From Hyparrhenia diplandra (Eukaryota; Streptophyta; Magnoliopsida; Poales; Poaceae): a stretch of 64,000 nucleotides of DNA. The stretch is taken from assembly GCA_015847255.1 (NCBI GenBank), contig JADLZK010002591.1:16762-80761 (forward strand). Direction: 5' to 3'. Below the pieces are notes generated by a model that did not search any database, was not told the origin of the DNA, and saw nothing but the letters and a program-made list of their open reading frames with translations. A program made the translations under genes and the position numbers. This document shows, piece after piece, positions 1 through 13,305 of this stretch (positions are counted from its first letter, which is position 1; each line of letters starts with the position of its first letter).

Positions 1-94
1 AGATTATCTAGGGTGAGGCATTTGATCCCACAACCGTGAAAAAGTCTAGGTCGATTCGATAGCCGCATTGGTAACATCTCTTTGTTTTGAGTTC

Positions 95-110
95 GCGCTG
101 AAATCAGCGC
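95..110. other. Conserved 16-bp inverted repeat in the monomer
   Basis: GCGCTGA, a 2-base AA loop and TCAGCGC form a perfect dyad with 7-bp arms, followed by the overlapping palindrome GCTAGC. The dyad recurs intact in most monomers of the left block. In the right block the left arm is usually GCGTTGA, which breaks one pair, and in some copies it is deleted further. It could be a protein binding site or cruciform seed, or an incidental feature of the founding monomer. No function can be assigned from sequence alone. Confidence 0.7.
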
Positions 111-140
111 TAGCAGTCCCCAATGTCACATCCAGAAACA

Positions 141-149
141 TATATAAAC
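141..149 (+). promoter_or_regulatory. TATA-like core TATATAAAC in each left-block monomer
   Basis: The sequence matches the eukaryotic TATA-box pattern TATAWAWA. It is present once per monomer in nearly all copies from 1 to about 31.55 kb and becomes TATATTAAC afterwards. Satellites are often transcribed, so a promoter role is possible. I see no start-site motif or downstream gene, so this is a motif match rather than a demonstrated promoter. Confidence 0.3.
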
Positions 150-225
150 GGTTGGGGAACGCAATGTAATTGATCCTACCATCATCTAACCTATCCACCC
201 TAACTTCCTATGTACCTTTCGTGTC

Positions 226-270
226 GCTCCCCTTCTTGTTTTGGCACGTAGGTCTATTACGTAGATTTTC
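226..270. other. Hypervariable segment of the monomer (first copy shown)
   Basis: The stretch between GTACCTTTCGTG and GATTTTCGATGG is far more variable than its flanks in every region of the array. Versions include CGGTACGTAGGTCGACACAG, TTGGCACGTAGGTCCATTAC, TCTAAGACGTAGG, GCAGACGTAGG and GATGCGTAGG. Lengths differ by several bases and hybrids of the main versions occur, for example at 2461-2480 and 39091-39110. Flanking sequence is almost invariant. Either this is a mutation-prone segment or the consensus is unreliable here. Confidence 0.75.
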
Positions 271-3200
271 GATGGAATTCCAAGATTTCGCTCTAAACAA
301 GTGCTACTTTGAGGCCTATGACAAGTGATTCTTAGAAAAACTCTCTAATGGTCCACTTCCTCAAATTTAGGTTATCTAGGGTGAGGCATTTGATCCCACA
401 ACCGTGAAAAAGTCTAGGTCGATTCGATAGCCACATTGGAAACTTCTCTTTGTTTTGAGTTCGCGCTGAAATCAGCGCTAGCAAATCCCCAATGTCACAT
501 CCGTAAAACATATATAAACGGTTGGGGAACGCAATGTAATTGATCCTACCATCATCTAACCTATCCACCCTAACTTCCTATGTACCTTTCGTGTCGTTCC
601 CCTTCTTGTTTTGGCACGTAGGTCGATTACGTAGATTTTCGATGGAATTCCAAGATTTCGGGCTCTAAACAAGTGGTACTTTGAGGCCTATGACAAGTGA
701 TTCTTAGAAAAACTCTCTAATGGTCCACTTCCTCAAATTTAGGTTATCTAGGGTGACGCATTTGATCCCACAACCGTGAAAAAGTCTAGGTCGATTCGAT
801 AGCCACATTGGAAACATCTCTTTGTTTTGAGTTCGCGCTGAAATCAGCGCTAGCAGTCCCCAATGTCACATCCGTAAAACATATATAAACGGTTGGGGAA
901 CGCAATGTAATTGATCCTACCATCATCTAACCTATCCACCCTAACTTCCTATGTACCTTTCGTGTCGTTCCCCATCTTGTTTCGGTACGTAGGTCGACAC
1001 AGAGATTTTCGATGGAATTCCAAGATTTCGCTCTAAACAAGTGGTACTTTGAGGCCTATGACAAGTGATTCTTAGAAAAACTCTCTAATGGTCCACTTCC
1101 TCAAATTTAGATTATCTAGGGTGAGGCATTTGATCCCACAACCGTGAAAAAGTCTAGGTCGATTCGATAGCCACATTGGAAACTTCTCTTTGTTTTGAGT
1201 TCGCGCTGAAATCAGCGCTAGCAGTCCCCAATGTCACATCCAGAAACATATATAAACGGTTGGGGAACACAATGTAATTGATCCTACCATCATCTAACCT
1301 ATCCACCCTAACTTCCTATGTACCTTTCGTGCCGTTCCCCTTCTTGTTTCGGCACGTAGGTCCATTACGTAGATTTTCGATGGAATTCCAAGATTTCGCT
1401 CTAAACAAGTGGTACTTTGAGGCCTATGACAAGTGATTCTTAGAAAAACTCTCGTATGGTCCACTTCCTCAAATTTAGGTTATCTAGGGTGAGGCATTTG
1501 ATCCCACAACCGTGAAAAAGTCTAGGTCGATTCGATAGCCGCATTGGAAACTTCTCTTTGTTTTGAGTTCGCGCTGAAATCAGCGCTAGCAGTCCCCAAT
1601 GTCACATCCAGAAACATATATAAACGGTTGGGGAACGCAATGTAATTGATCCTACCATCATCTAACCTATCCACCCTAACTTCCTATGTACCTTTCGTGT
1701 CGTTCCCCTTCTTGTTTGGGCACGTAGGTCCAATACGTAGATTTTCGATGGAATTCCAAGATTTCGCTCTAAACAAGTGCTACTTTGAGGCCTATGACAA
1801 GTGATTCTTAGAAAAAAACTCTAATGGTCCACTTCCTCAAATTTAGGTTATCTAGGGTGAGGCATTTGATCCCACAACCGCGAAAAAAGTCTAGGTCGAT
1901 TCGATAGCCACATTGGAAACATCTCTTTGTTTTGAGTTCGCGCTGAAATCAGCGCTAGCAGTCCCCAATGTCACATCCGTAAACATATATAAACGGTTGG
2001 GGAACGCAATGTAATTGATCCTACCATCATCTAACCTATCCACCCTAACTTCCTATGTACCTTTCGTGTCGCCCCATCTTGTTTTGGCACGTAGGTCCAT
2101 TACGTAGATTTTCGATGGAATTCCAAGATTTCGCTCTAAACAAGTGGTACTTTGAGGCCTATGACAAGTGATTCTTAGAAAAACTCTCTAATGGTCCACT
2201 TCCTCAAATTTAGTTATCTAGGGTGAGGCATTTGATCCCACAACCGTGAAAAAGTCTAGGTCGATTCGATAGCCGCATTGGAAACATCTCTTTGTTTTGA
2301 GTTCGCGCTGAAATCAGCGCTAGCAAGTCCCCAATGTCACATCCGTAAAACATATATAAACGGTTGGGGAACGCAATGTAATTGATCCTACCATCATCTA
2401 ACCTATCCACCCTAACTTCCTATGTACCTTTCGTGTCGCTCCCCTTCTTGTTTCGGACGTAGGTCGACATTACGTAGATTTTCGATGGAATTCCAAGATT
2501 TCGCTCTAAACAAGTGCTACTTTGAGGCCTATGACAAGTGATTCTTAGAAAAACTCTAATGGTCCACTTCCTCAAATTTAGGTTATCTAGGGTGAGGCAT
2601 TTGATCCCACAACCGTGAAAAAAGTCTAGGTCGATTCGATAGCCACATTGGAAACATCTCTTTGTTTTGAGTTCGCGCTGAAATCAGCGCTAGCAGCCCC
2701 CCAATGTCACATCCAAAAACATATATAAACGGTTGGGGAACGCAATGTAATTGATCCTACCATCATCTAACCTATCCACCCTAACTTCCTATGTACCTTT
2801 CGTGTCGCTCCCCATCTTGTTTTGGCACGTAGGTCCATTACGTAGATTTTCGATGGAATTCCAAGATTTCGCTCTAAACAAGTGCTACTTTGAGGCCTAT
2901 GACAAGTGATTCTTAGAAAAACTCTCTAATGGTCCACTTCCTCAAATTTAGGTTATCTAGGGTGAGGCATTTGATCCCACAAACCAAAAAAAAAGTCTAG
3001 GTCGATTCGATAGCCACATTGGAAACTTCTCTTTGTTTTGAGTTCGCGCTGAAATCAGCGCTAGCATTCCCCAATGTCACATCCAAAACATATATAAACG
3101 GTTGGGGAACGCAATGTAATTGATCCTACCATCATCTAACCTATCCACCCTAACTTCCTATGTACCTTTCGTGTCGCTCCCCTTCTTGTTTTGGCACGTA

Positions 3201-6200
3201 GGTCCATAATACAGAGATTTTCGATGGAATTCCAAGATTTCGCTCTAAACAAGTGCTACTTTGAGGCCTATGACAAGTGATTCTTAGAAAACTCTCTAAT
3301 GGTCCACTTCCTCAAATTTAGGTTATCTAGGGTGAGGCATTTGATCCCACAACCGTGAAAAAGTCTAGGTCGATTCGATAGCCGCATTGAAACATCTCTT
3401 TGTTTTGAGTTTCGCTGAAATCAGCGCTAGCAGTCCCCAATGTCACATCCAAAAACATATATAAACGGTTGGGGAACGCAATGTAATTGATCCTACCATC
3501 ATCTAACCTATCCACCCTAACTTCCTATGTACCTTTCGTGTCGCTCCCATCTTGTTTCTAAGACGTAGGTCGATTACGTAGATTTTCGATGGAATTCCAA
3601 GATTTCGCTCTAAACAAGTGCTACTTTGAGGCCTATGACAAGTGATTCTTAGAAAAACTCTCTAATGGTCCACTTCCTCAAATTTAGGTTATCTAGGGTG
3701 AGGCATTTGATCCCACAACCGTGAAAAAGTCTAGGTCGATTCGATAGCCACATTGGAAACTTCTCTTTGTTTTGAGTTCGCGCTGAAATCAGCGCTAGCA
3801 AAGTCCCCAATGTCACATCCGTAAACATATATAAACGGTTGGGGAACGCAATGTAATTGATCCTACCATCATCTAACCTATCCACCCTAACTTCCTATGT
3901 ACCTTTCGTGTCGCTCCCCTTCTTGTTTTGGCACGTAGGTCTCCATTACGTAGATTTTCGATGGAATTCCAAGATTTCGCTCTAAACAAGTGCTACTTTG
4001 AGGCCTATGACAAGTGATTCTTAGAAAAACTCTCTAATGGTCCACTTCCTCAAATTTAGGTTATCTAGGGTGAGGCATTTGATCCCACAACCGTGAAAAA
4101 GTCTAGGTCGATTCGATAGCCGCATTGGTAACATCTCTTTGTTTTGAGTTTGCGCTGAAATCAGCGCTAGCAGTCCCCAATGTCACATCCAGAAACATAT
4201 ATAAACGGTTGGGGAACGCAATGTAATTGATCCTACCATCATCTAACCTATCCACCCTAACTTCCTATGTACCTTTCGTGTCGATCCCCTTCTTGTTTCG
4301 GCACGTAGGTCATTACGTAGATTTTCGATGGAATTCCAAGATTTCGCTCTAAACAAGTGCTACTTTGAGGCCTATGACAAGTGATTCTTAGAAAAACTCT
4401 CTAATGGTCCACTTCCTCAAATTTAGGTTATCTAGGGTGAGGCATTTGATCCCACAAACCGTGAAAAAGTCTAGGTCGATTCGATAGCCACATTGGAAAC
4501 TTCTCTTTGTTTTGAGTTCGCGCTGAAATCAGCGCTAGCAGTCCCCAATGTCACATCCAAAACATATATAAACGGTTGGGGAACGCAATGTAATTGATCC
4601 TACCATCATCTAACCTATCCACCCTAACTTCCTATGTACCTTTCGTGCGCTCCCCTTCTTGTTTTGGACGTAGGTCCATTACGTAGATTTTCGATGGAAT
4701 TCCAAGATTTCGCTCTAAACAAGTGCTACTTTGAGGCCTATGACAAGTGATTCTTAGAAAAACTCTCTAATGGTCCACTTCCTCAAATTTAGGTTATCTA
4801 GGGTGAGGCATTTGATCCCACAACCGTGAAAAAGTCTAGGTCGATTCGATAGCCACATTGGAAACATCTCTTTGTTTTGAGTTCGCGCTGAAATCAGCGC
4901 TAGCAAATCCCCAATGTCACATCCAAAACATATATAAACGGTTGGGGAACGCAATGTAATTGATCCTACCATCATCTAACCTATCCACCCTAACTTCCTA
5001 TGTACCTTTCGTGTCGCTCTCCCTTCTTGTTTTGCAGCACGTAGGGTCCATTACGTAGATTTTCGATGGAATTCCAAGATTTCGCTCTAAACAAGTGCTA
5101 CTTTGAGGCCTATGACAAGTGATTCTTAGAAAAACTCTCTAATGGTCCACTTCCTCAAATTTAGGTTATCTAGGGTGAGGCATTTGATCCCACAACCGTG
5201 AAAAAGTCTAGGTCGATTCGATAGCCGCATTGGAAACTTCTCTTTGTTTTGAGTTCGCTGAAATCAGCGCTAGCATCCCCCAATGTCACATCCGTAAACA
5301 TATATAAACGGTTGGGGAACGCAATGTAATTGATCCTACCATCATCTAACCTATCCACCCTAACTTCCTATGTACCTTTCGTGTCGTTCCCCTTCTTGTT
5401 TTTGCAGACGTAGGTCCATTACGTAGATTTTCGATGGAATTCCAAGATTTCGCTCTAAACAAGTGCTACTTTGAGGCCTATGACAAGTGATTCTTAGAAA
5501 AACTCTCTAATGGTCCACTTCCTCAAATTTAGGTTATCTAGGGTGAGGCATTTGATCCCACAACCGTGAAAAAGTCTAGGTCGATTCGATAGCCACATTG
5601 GAAACTTCTCTTTGTTTTGAGTTCGCGCTGAAATCAGCGCTAGCAGTCCCCAATGTCACATCCGTAAACATATATAAACGGTTGGGGAACGCAATGTAAT
5701 TGATCCTACCATCATCTAACCTATCCACCCTAACTTCCTATGTACCTTTCGTGTCGCTCCCCTTCTTGTTTTGAAGACGTAGGTCTAATACGTAGATTTT
5801 CGATGGAATTCCAAGATTTCGCTCTAAACAAGTGCTACTTTGAGGCCTATGACAAGTGATTCTTAGAAAAACTCTCTAATGGTCCACTTCCTCAAATTTA
5901 AGGTTATCTAGGGTGAGGCATTTGATCCCACAACCGTGAAAAAGTCTAGGTCGATTCGATAGCCGCATTGGAAACATCTCTTTGTTTTGAGTTCGCTGAA
6001 ATCAGCGCTAGCAGTCCCCAATGTCACATCCGTAAACATATATAAACGGTTGGGGAACGCAATGTAATTGATCCTACCATCATCTAACCTATCCACCCTA
6101 ACTTCCTATGTACCTTTCGTGTCGTTCCCCTTCTTGTTTTGGCACGTAGGTCTATTACGTAGATTTTCGATGGAATTCCAAGATTTCGCTCTAAACAAGT

Positions 6201-9200
6201 GCTACTTTGAGGCCTATGACAAGTGATTCTTAGAAAAACTCTCTAATGGTCCACTTCCTCAAATTTAGGTTATCTAGGGTGAGGCATTTGATCCCACAAC
6301 CGTGAAAAAGTCTAGGTCGATTCGATAGCCACATTGGAAACTTCTCTTTGTTTTGAGTTCGCGCTGAAATCAGCGCTAGCAAAGTCCCCAATGTCACATC
6401 CGTAAAACATATATAAACGGTTGGGGAACGCAATGTAATTGATCCTACCATCATCTAACCTATCCACCCTAACTTCCTATGTACCTTTCGTGTCGCTCCC
6501 CTTCTTGTTTTGGCACGTAGGTCCATTACGTAGATTTTCGATGGAATTCCAAGATTTCGCTCTAAACAAGTGCTACTTTGAGGCCTATGACAAGTGATTC
6601 TTAGAAAAACTCTCTAATGGTCCACTTCCTCAAATTTAGGTTACTCTAGGGTGAGGCATTTGATCCCACAACCGTGAAAAAGTCTAGGTCGATTCGATAG
6701 CCGCATTGGAAACATCTCTTTGTTTTGAGTTCGCGCTGAAATCAGCGCTAGCAAAGCCCCCAATGTCACATCCGTAAAACATATATAAACGGTTGGGGAA
6801 CGCAATGTAATTGATCCTACCATCATCTAACCTATCCACCCTAACTTCCTATGTACCTTTCGTGTCGCTCCCCCATCTTGTTTCTAAGACGTAGGTCCAT
6901 TACGTAGATTTTCGATGGAATTCCAAGATTTCGCTCTAAACAAGTGGTACTTTGAGGCCTATGACAAGTGATTCTTAGAAAAACTCTAATGGTCCACTTC
7001 CTCAAATTTAGGTTATCTAGGGTGAGGCATTTGATCCCACAACCGTGAAAAAGTCTAGGTCGATTCGATAGCCACATTGGAAACATCTCTTTGTTTTGAG
7101 TTCGCGCTGAAATCAGCGCTAGCAAGTCCCCCAATGTCACATCCGTAAACATATATAAACGGTTGGGGAACGCAATGTAATTGATCCTACCATCATCTAA
7201 CCTATCCACCCTAACTTCCTATGTACCTTTCGTGTCGCTCCCCTTCTGTTTTTCGCACGTAGGTCTAATTACGTAGATTTTCGATGGAATTCCAAGATTT
7301 CGCTCTAAACAAGTGCTACTTTGAGGCCTATGACAAGTGATTCTTAGAAAAACTCTCTAATGGTCCACTTCCTCAAATTTAAGGTTATCTAGGGTGAGGC
7401 ATTTGATCCCACAACCGTGAAAAAGTCTAGGTCGATTCGATAGCCACATTGGAAACATCTCTTTGTTTTGAGTTTCGCGCTGAAATCAGCGCTAGCAATT
7501 CCCCCAATGTCACATCCGTAAAACATATATAAACGGTTGGGGAACGCAATGTAATTGATCCTACCATCATCTAACCTATCCACCCTAACTTCCTATGTAC
7601 CTTTCGTGTCGCTCCCCATCTTGTTTTTGGCACGTAGGTCCATTACGTAGATTTTCGATGGAATTCCAAGATTTCGCTCTAAACAAGTGCTACTTTGAGG
7701 CCTATGACAAGTGATTCTTAGAAAAACTCTCTAATGGTCCACTTCCTCAAATTTAGGTTATCTAGGGTGAGGCATTTGATCCCACAACCGTGAAAAAGTC
7801 TAGGTCGATTCGATAGCCACATTGGAAACATCTCTTTGTTTTGAGTTCGCGCTGAAATCAGCGCTAGCAGTCCCCAATGTCACATCCGTAAAACATATAT
7901 AAACGGTTGGGGAACGCAATGTAATTGATCCTACCATCATCTAACCTATCCACCCTAACTTCCTATGTACCTTTCGTGTCGTTCCCCTTCTTGTTTCGGC
8001 ACGTAGGTCCATTACGTAGATTTTCGATGGAATTCCAAGATTTCGCTCTAAACAAGTGCTACTTTGAGGCCTATGACAAGTGATTCTTAGAAAAACTCTC
8101 TAATGGTCCACTTCCTCAAATTTAGGTTATCTAGGGTGAGGCATTTGATCCCACAACCGTGAAAAAAGTCTAGGTCGATTCGATAGCCGCATTGGAAACT
8201 TCTCTTTGTTTTGAGTTCGCGCTGAAATCAGCGCTAGCAATTCCCCCAATGTCACATCCGTAAAACATATATAAACGGTTGGGGAACGCAATGTAATTGA
8301 TCCTACCATCATCTAACCTATCCACCCTAACTTCCTATGTACCTTTCGTGTCGCTCCCCTTCTTGTTTTGGCACGTAGGTCCATTACGTAGATTTTCGAT
8401 GGAATTCCAAGATTTCGCTCTAAACAAGTGCTACTTTGAGGCCTATGACAAGTGATTCTTAGAAAAACTCTAATGGTCCACTTCCTCAAATTTAGGTTAT
8501 CTAGGGTGAGGCATTTGATCCCACAACCGTGAAAAAGTCTAGGTCGATTCGATAGCCGCATTGGAAACATCTCTTTGTTTTGAGTTCGCGCTGAAATCAG
8601 CGCTAGCAAATTCCCCAATGTCACATCCGTAAACATATATAAACGGTTGGGGAACGCAATGTAATTGATCCTACCATCATCTAACCTATCCACCCTAACT
8701 TCCTATGTACCTTTCGTGTCGCTCCCCTTCTTGTTTTGGCACGTAGGTCGACACAGAGATTTTCGATGGAATTCCAAGATTTCGCTCTAAACAAGTGCTA
8801 CTTTGAGGCCTATGACAAGTGATTCTTAGAAAAACTCTCTAATGGTCCACTTCCTCAAATTTAGGTTATCTAGGGTGAGGCATTTGATCCCACAACCGTG
8901 AAAAAGTCTAGGTCGATTCGATAGCCACATTGGAAACATCTCTTCTTTTTTGAGTTCGCGCTGAAATCAGCGCTAGCAGTCCCCAATGTCACATCCGTAA
9001 ACATATATAAACGGTTGGGGAACGCAATGTAATTGATCCTACCATCATCTAACCTATCCACCCTAACTTCCTATGTACCTTTCGTGTCGCTCCCCTTCTT
9101 GTTTTGGCACGTAGGTCGAATACGTAGATTTTCGATGGAATTCCAAGATTTCGCTCTAAACAAGTGCTACTTTGAGGCCTATGACAAGTGATTCTTAGAA

Positions 9201-10719
9201 AAACTCTAATGGTCCACTTCCTCAAATTTAAGTTATCTAGGGTGAGGCATTTGATCCCACAACCGTGAAAAAGTCTAGGTCGATTCGATAGCCGCATTGG
9301 AAACATCTCTTTGTTTTGAGTTCGCGCTGAAATCAGCGCTAGCAAAGTCCCCAATGTCACATCCGTAAAACATATATAAACGGTTGGGGAACGCAATGTA
9401 ATTGATCCTACCATCATCTAACCTATCCACCCTAACTTCCTATGTACCTTTCGTGTCGCTCCCCATCTTGTTTTGGCACGTAGGTCCATTACGTAGATTT
9501 TCGATGGAATTCCAAGATTTCGCTCTAAACAAGTGGTACTTTGAGGCCTATGACAAGTGATTCTTAGAAAAACTCTCTAATGGTCCACTTCCTCAAATTT
9601 AGGTTATCTAGGGTGAGGCATTTGATCCCACAACCGTGAAAAAGTCTAGGTCGATTCGATAGCCACATTGGAAACTTCTCTTTGTTTTGAGTTCGCGCTG
9701 AAATCAGCGCTAGCAGTCCCCAATGTCACATCCAGAAACATATATAAACGGTTGGGGAACGCAATGTAATTGATCCTACCATCATCTAACCTATCCACCC
9801 TAACTTCCTATGTACCTTTCGTGTCGTTCCCCTTCTTGTTTCTAAGACGTAGGTCCATTACGTAGATTTTCGATGGAATTCCAAGATTTCGCTCTAAACA
9901 AGTGCTACTTTGAGGCCTATGACAAGTGATTCTTAGAAAAACTCTAATGGTCCACTTCCTCAAATTTAGGTTATCTAGGGTGAGGCATTTGATCCCACAA
10001 CCGTGAAAAAGTCTAGGTCGATTCGATAGCCACATTGGAAAATCTCTTTGTTTTGAGTTCGCGCTGAAATCAGCGCTAGCAGTCCCCAATGTCACATCCG
10101 TAAAACATATATAAACGGTTGGGGAACACAATGTAATTGATCCTACCATCATCTAACCTATCCACCCTAACTTCCTATGTACCTTTCGTGTCGCTCCCCT
10201 TCTTGTTTTTCGGCACGTAGGTCCATTACGTAGATTTTCGATGGAATTCCAAGATTTCGCTCTAAACAAGTGCTACTTTGAGGCCTATGACAAGTGATTC
10301 TTAGAAAAACTCTCTAATGGTCCACTTCCTCAAATTTAAGGTTATCTAGGGTGAGGCATTTGATCCCACAACCGCGAAAAAGTCTAGGTCGATTCGATAG
10401 CCACATTGGAAACTTCTCTTTGTTTTGAGTTCACGCTGAAATCAGCGCTAGCAATTCCCCCAATGTCACATCCGTAAAACATATATAAACGGTTGGGGAA
10501 CGCAATGTAATTGATCCTACCATCATCTAACCTATCCACCCTAACTTCCTATGTACCTTTCGTGTCGCTCCCCTTCTTGTTTTGCACGTAGGTCCAATAC
10601 GTAGATTTTCGATGGAATTCCAAGATTTCGCTCTAAACAAGTGCAACTTTGAGGCCTATGACAAGTGATTCTTAGAAAAAACTCTAATGGTCCACTTCCT
10701 CAAATTTAGGTTATCTAGG

Positions 10720-13305
10720 GTGACGCATTTGATCCCACAACCGTGAAAAAGTCTAGGTCGATTCGATAGCCGCATTGGAAACATCTCTTTGTTTTGAGTT
10801 CGCGCTGAAATCAGCGCTAGCAGTCCCCCAATGTCACATCCGTAAACATATATAAACGGTTGGGGAACGCAATGTAATTGATCCTACCATCATCTAACCT
10901 ATCCACCCTAACTTCCTATGTACCTTTCGTGTCGCTCCCCATCTTGTTTCGCAGACGTAGGTCCATTACGTAGATTTTCGATGGAATTCCAAGATTTCGC
11001 TCTAAACAAGTGCTACTTTGAGGCCTATGACAAGTGATTCTTAGAAAAAACTCTAATGGTCCACTTCCTCAAATTTAGGTTATCTAGGGTGAGGCATTTG
11101 ATCCCACAACCGTGAAAAAGTCTAGGTCGATTCGATAGCCACATTGGAAACATCTCTTTGTTCTGAGTTCGCGCTGAAATCAGCGCTAGCAGTCCCCAAT
11201 GTCACATACAGAAACATATATAAACGGTTGGGGAACGCAATGTAATTGATCCTACCATCATCTAACCTATCCACCCTAACTTCCTATGTACCTTTCGTGT
11301 CGCTCCCTTCTTGTTTTTTGGCACGTAGGTCGATACGTAGATTTTCGATGGAATTCCAAGATTTCGCTCTAAACAAGTGCTACTTTGAGGCCTATGACAA
11401 GTGATTCTTAGAAAAACTCTCTAATGGTCCACTTCCTCAAATTTAGGTTATCTAGGGTGAGGCATTTGATCCCACAACCGTGAAAAAGTCTAGGTCGATT
11501 CGATAGCCACATTGGAAACATCTCTTTGTTTTGAGTTCGCGCTGAAATCAGCGCTAGCAAAGTCCCCAATGTCACATCCGTAAAACATATATAAACGGTT
11601 GGGGAACGCAATGTAATTGATCCTACCATCATCTAACCTATCCACCCTAACTTCCTATGTACCTTTCGTGTCGCTCCCCTTCTTGTTTCGCAGACGTAGG
11701 TCCATTACGTAGATTTTCGATGGAATTCCAAGATTTCGCTCTAAACAAGTGCTACTTTGAGGCCTATGACAAGTGATTCTTAGAAAAACTCTCTAATGGT
11801 CCACTTCCTCAAATTTAGGTTATCTAGGGTGAGGCATTTGATCCCACAACCGTGAAAAAGTCTAGGTCGATTCGATAGCCGCATTGGAAACATCTCTTTG
11901 TTTTGAGTTCGCGCTGAAATCAGCGCTAGCAAGTCCCCAATGTCACATCCGTAAAACATATATAAACGGTTGGGGAACGCAATGTAATTGATCCTACCAT
12001 CATCTAACCTATCCACCCTAACTTCCTATGTACCTTTCGTGTCTCCCCTTCTTGTTTGGCACGTAGGTCGATTATTACGTAGATTTTCGATGGAATTCCA
12101 AGATTTCGCTCTAAACAAGTGCTACTTTGAGGCCTATGACAAGTGATTCTTAGAAAAACTCTCTAATGGTCCACTTCCTCAAATTTAGGTTATCTAGGGT
12201 GAGGCATTTGATCCCACAACCGTGAAAAAGTCTAGGTCGATTCGATAGCCACATTGGAAACTTCTCTTTGTTTTGAGTTCGCGCTGAAATCAGCGCTAGC
12301 AGTCCCCAATGTCACATCCGTAAAACATATATAAACGGTTGGGGAACGCAATGTAATTGATCCTACCATCATCTAACCTATCCACCCTAACTTCCTATGT
12401 ACCTTTCGTGTCGCTCCCCTTCTTGTTTCGCACGTAGGTCCATTACGTAGATTTTCGATGGAATTCCAAGATTTCGCTCTAAACAAGTGCTACTTTGAGG
12501 CCTATGACAAGTGATTCTTAGAAAAACTCTAATGGTCCACTTCCTCAAATTTAGAGTTATCTAGGGTGAGGCATTTGATCCCACAACCGTGAAAAAGTCT
12601 AGGTCGATTCGATAGCCACATTGGAAACATCTCTTTGTTTTGAGTTCGCGCTGAAATCAGCGCTAGCAGTCCCCAATGTCACATCCGTAAAACATATATA
12701 AACGGTTGGGGAACACAATGTAATTGATCCTACCATCATCTAACCTATCCACCCTAACTTCCTATGTACCTTTCGTGTCGCTCCCCATCTTGTTTCGGCA
12801 CGTAGGTCCATTACGTAGATTTTCGATGGAATTCCAAGATTTCGCTCTAAACAAGTGCTACTTTGAGGCCTATGACAAGTGATTCTTAGAAAAACTCTCT
12901 AATGGTCCACTTCCTCAAATTTAGGTTATCTAGGGTGAGGCATTTGATCCCACAACCGCGAAAAAAGTCTAGGTCGATTCGATAGCCACATTGGAAACTT
13001 CTCTTTGTTTTGAGTTCGCGCTGAAATCAGCGCTAGCAAGTCCCCAATGTCACATCCGTAAAACATATATAAACGGTTGGGGAACGCAATGTAATTGATC
13101 CTACCATCATCTAACCTATCCACCCTAACTTCCTATGTACCTTTCGTGTCGCTCCCCTTCTTGTTTTGGACGTAGGTCCATTACGTAGATTTTCGATGGA
13201 ATTCCAAGATTTCGCTCTAAACAAGTGCAACTTTGAGGCCTATGACAAGTGATTCTTAGAAAAACTCTCTAATGGTCCACTTCCTCAAATTTAAGTTATC
13301 TAGGG
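10720..13305. repeat. Seven-monomer interval between GACGC-type monomers
   Basis: The variant combining GTGCAACTTT with GTGACGCATTTG (GTGA at 10720) recurs at 13305, a distance of 2585 bp or seven monomers. The same distance returns at 19216-21799 (2583) and 22537-25123 (2586). Three recurrences suggest a loose 7-mer higher-order unit or repeated segmental copying in the left block. The intervening monomers were not compared base by base. Confidence 0.5.

Larger units (their letters stand above)
1..368. repeat. Representative satellite monomer (first copy)
   Basis: This is one full monomer in the phase that starts at the A of AGATTATCTAGGG; the following starts are 369, 741, 1109, 1477, 1845 and 2212. 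It is 43% G+C over its first 360 bases. Internal landmarks are a perfect inverted repeat at 95-110, a GCTAGC palindrome at 109-114, a TATA-like core at 141-149, a variable segment at about 226-266, and an EcoRI site at 275-280. The length is close to two nucleosome repeats, which is common for satellites. The phase is my choice for convenience, since a tandem repeat has no natural start. Confidence 0.95.
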
